Positions 60,105 to 64,000 of a stretch of 64,000 nucleotides of DNA are shown piece after piece. The notes beneath the pieces were generated by a model that saw only the letters and a list, made by a program, of their open reading frames with translations, did no database searches and had not been told where the DNA came from. Both the position numbers and the translations under genes were made by a program. This stretch comes from Panulirus ornatus (taxonomy: Eukaryota; Arthropoda; Malacostraca; Decapoda; Palinuridae), in contig NC_092228.1 in the NCBI RefSeq assembly GCF_036320965.1, positions 10,864,262-10,928,261 on the forward strand. The letters are read 5' to 3'. Position 1 is the first letter of the stretch. Each line of letters starts with the position of its first letter.

Positions 60105-60590
60105 GGCAGACGGGTACGTAGATTGCTGTTCAGAACCACCAAGAACTTTGCTTCACGCTCGCTCTGCTGACCTGGCCCTCCACCATCACCAACCCAACAG
60201 AAAAACACATCATACACAGTCTTATCCAAACTCCTCACTCCGCACTCTCTCCTCCCGAAGTCGTCCTTGGCTCTGCCCCTCACACCATGACTACCTTTTC
60301 CCTCCTCCTTGAGCCAATAAAGCCATCATGGGCAACCACCAAGGGGCCAGCTTCTCATTTATCACCTGTCACACCACCACCATACTGGGCAGAGGTCACG
60401 TGATCTCCATTGAAACCCCCCCCCCCCCACTCTCCCCCTACCCACCCTGGCTGACCCTCGGGTGTCGTGACCCGTCCGGGGGAGCTGTGTAACCCAGTGA
60501 GCACCCGCCTCGTCAGGAAACCGTGATTTATGGCCTCCTTCAACTGACACCCCCACCCCCCCCTCCCCCGACCGGTGAACCTCCAAAGGT
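60100..60590. other. Unassigned DNA
   Basis: Contains a C run at 60418-60429. No gene is recognised. Confidence 0.4.
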
Positions 60591-60594
60591 GGCG

Positions 60595-61138
60595 CCTTCG
60601 ACAGATGAGTCACTCAAGGTGACGCCCTCCACAAACTGAGCCACCCGAGATGACGCCCTCCACAGGTGAGCTATCCTAGGTGACGCCCTCTACAAGGTGA
60701 GCTACCACAGGTGAGCCACCCCAGGCGACGCCCTCCACAGGTGAGCCACCCCAGGTGACGCCCTCCACAGGTGAGCTATCCTAGGTGACGCCCTCTACAG
60801 GTGAGCTACCACAGGTGAGCCACCCCAGGTGACGCCCTCCACAGGTGAGCCACCCCAAGTGACGCCCTCCACAGGTGAGCCACCCCAAGTGACGCCCTCC
60901 ACAGGTGAGCCACCCCAGGTGACGCCCTCCACAGGTGAGCTACCCCAAGTGACGCCCTCCACAGGTGAGCCACCCCAAGTGACGCCCTCCACAGGTGAGC
61001 CACGCCAGGTGACGCCCTCCACAGGTGAGCCACCCCAAGTGACGCCCTCCACAGGTGAGCCACCCCAGGTGACGCCCTCCACAGGTGAGCCACCCTAGGT
61101 GACGCCCTCCACAGGTGAGCCACGCCAGGTGACGCCCT
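60595..61138 (+). repeat. 30-bp minisatellite carrying CAGGTGAG, about 18 copies
   Basis: Units of GACGCCCTCCACAGGTGAGC plus CACCCCAGGT or CACCCCAAGT. The first 200 bp have shorter or chimeric units such as GAGCTACCACAG. 30 bp keeps frames open on both strands, with ten-residue repeats TPSTGEPPQV (+) and EGVTWGGSPV (-), and a 258-codon minus frame 60806-61582. Each unit contains CAG|GTGAG, a consensus 5' splice site, and the E-box CAGGTG. Confidence 0.95.
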
Positions 61139-62065
61139 AAGAACACTGGCCATGAGCTCAAGGGGGGAGTTAGTCAAGGGGAAGAGAAGGCGAGAACTGT
61201 TGAGCCTCAAGGAGGAAACAAGAGACGCTGCAACAAAACTGGAATGATGGGCTGGACAAACCTCGCACCAGACACACACACATCCTCGTGATAGTACGGA
61301 GGAAGGCATGATTGAGGAAGACCAGCTGGGACTTCGCTCTGCATCGAACTCGTCCGTACCTCTCACTTGTCCATACATCGCGTTACGACCAAATCTCTTG
61401 TGATCTGTCCGACTTGCGGCGTGGAGGATTAACCGTCCACGCCCGACGGACGGACGCATTACTTCAGTACGTCTGCCAACAGACAGACAGTAGGACCGAC
61501 GCACTCCCGACGAAGTCCCGCCGGCAGCCGAACGGTCCGACGCGCTAGTATTAGTAGCAACACTTCCGACAGACGCACGCATGGACTGGACGGAAGTTGG
61601 ATGTGCAACACCTTAATAGTAATACTGCCGACAGAGGTACAGACGCGCGGACGCGTTATCTTAGCTAACCCTGGCCACAGCCGCCCCAGCTGCCTACCAC
61701 ACGACACTCAGGCGACGGCCGGGCCACACGCCACATATACTGCACCTGCTGCCTCCCTGACCCAGGACGGAGTGCCCCGGCAAGAAGCCTGCCACTCCGT
61801 GTGCACATTTCTTAATGATGAACCGCAACAACGTGATCTCCCAAAACCGTATTCTGCGAAATCTGTTTAAAAGAGGAAAATGCGAAACGAAGTTTTCTAC
61901 TATACGTGTAATCTGTAAAATCATATTTCTGTACTGTGCCAAGCTATTAGATACAACACATTATTACTGTCACTAACTGACTGACTAATTAATTTCGAGG
62001 TAAAGCAAAAACAGTTAAAGAGTTCGTTGTGGCTGTGAAGGGGGGAGGGAAGGAGGTGCGGAGTA

Positions 62066-62066
<1 letters not shown>
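61139..62066. other. Unassigned DNA
   Basis: 61380-61640 has repeated GACGGACG, ACAGACAG and CCGACGCGC-type words, perhaps a decayed repeat. No gene is recognised. Confidence 0.45.

Positions 62067-62109
<43 letters not shown>
62067..62109. repeat. (CA)n microsatellite
   Basis: About 21 CA units. Confidence 0.97.
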
Positions 62110-62640
62110 TTCTTTTAAATGCTGCCATCTGCAGTCATGTAAGACAGCAATATTAGAAAAAAAGAAAAAACAGTTTAACCTCATCACCTTTTTATGTTCA
62201 GCACCTTAAGCCGACCAACAGAAAACGAGTTACGCGACAAGTGACAAAATATACGAGGGAGGAAGTCCTCGAGAGTGTGGGGTTAAACCCAGTGACGTTC
62301 CCCCCCATAACAGCAGGAGGCTGGGTGGAGGAGGGACTCATTAGCGCATAATAAGCATGGGCAGGTGAGGGATCAAGCTCGGAGACGCTCGGGAGCAGCA
62401 GAGGTTTCGTATACCCATTTGACACGCACGACGGACACCCACACCACACACGGCACGACCCGTGAATGACGCGTCTTCGTCGCCTGTCCCACACTATCAA
62501 TTCCTTTCATCTTGTGCACTTCATTCATCAGGATTATGTGTCACAGACAGCCACACACACACTTCCCCCAACCCTCCTCCACCCACCTCCCGCCACAACC
62601 ACAGATCAGGATAACCAGCAGAGGCAGTCAATCCTGGTCT

Positions 62641-62642
<2 letters not shown>
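62110..62642. other. Unassigned DNA
   Basis: No gene is recognised. Confidence 0.4.

Positions 62643-62715
<73 letters not shown>
62643..62715. repeat. (GA)n microsatellite
   Basis: About 36 GA units. Confidence 0.97.
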
Positions 62716-63986
<1,271 letters not shown>

Positions 63987-64000
63987 CCGCCTCGCATCCG

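Overview
This 64 kb window reads as non-coding nuclear DNA of an invertebrate animal. The most likely source is a decapod crustacean such as a lobster, crab or shrimp. The evidence is an extreme density of (GA)n, (CA)n, (TA)n and (AAT)n microsatellites, long minisatellites, a degraded non-LTR retrotransposon, and tRNA-derived SINE-like modules that I recall being abundant in decapod genomes. The species cannot be read from the sequence. No operons, Shine-Dalgarno sites, prophage, CRISPR or other bacterial features are present. By rough tally tandem repeats make up about a fifth of the window. Most long open frames are translations of these repeats.

Layout. 0-5 kb: unassigned DNA with (GA)n, a GGT/GAT tract, then (GT)n and (TA)n. 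5-11 kb: a 27-bp minisatellite, an AGGTCA-rich stretch, and a 34-bp minisatellite of about 1 kb. 11-16 kb: GGT and ATT tracts, a 59-bp minisatellite and a 35-bp minisatellite. 16-18.6 kb: the mobile-element core, consisting of a tRNA-like SINE, a CpG-rich block with CRE and NRF-1 sites, a repeat module between two (TA)n tracts, and the window's only clearly recognisable protein, the 3' part of a reverse transcriptase ORF. 19-24.5 kb: duplicated AAT modules, a 43-bp minisatellite, two foldback repeats and a 271-bp tandem duplication. 25-41 kb: mostly unassigned DNA with microsatellites, an antisense second fragment of the retroelement at 33.1 kb, and one possible orphan exon at 38.4 kb. 41.9-44.8 kb: a 2.9 kb satellite built from 29-bp monomers that evolves into an 85-bp higher-order repeat. 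45-64 kb: small duplications, a tRNA-headed SINE at 49.8 kb, minisatellites of 42, 32, 28 and 30 bp, two more foldback repeats, and a terminal (CT)n tract.

No set of genes works together here. The organisation is that of repeats. The same three or four dispersed families recur through the window: the retroelement with its shared terminal motif, the foldback family with at least six copies, and the AGGACCTTAC family. Retroelement and SINE pieces are repeatedly bordered by (TA)n. I found no novel enzymatic or defence system. The observations most worth checking are the foldback family, the 29-to-85-bp satellite transition, the shared retroelement terminus, the promoter-like CpG block and the orphan exon candidate.
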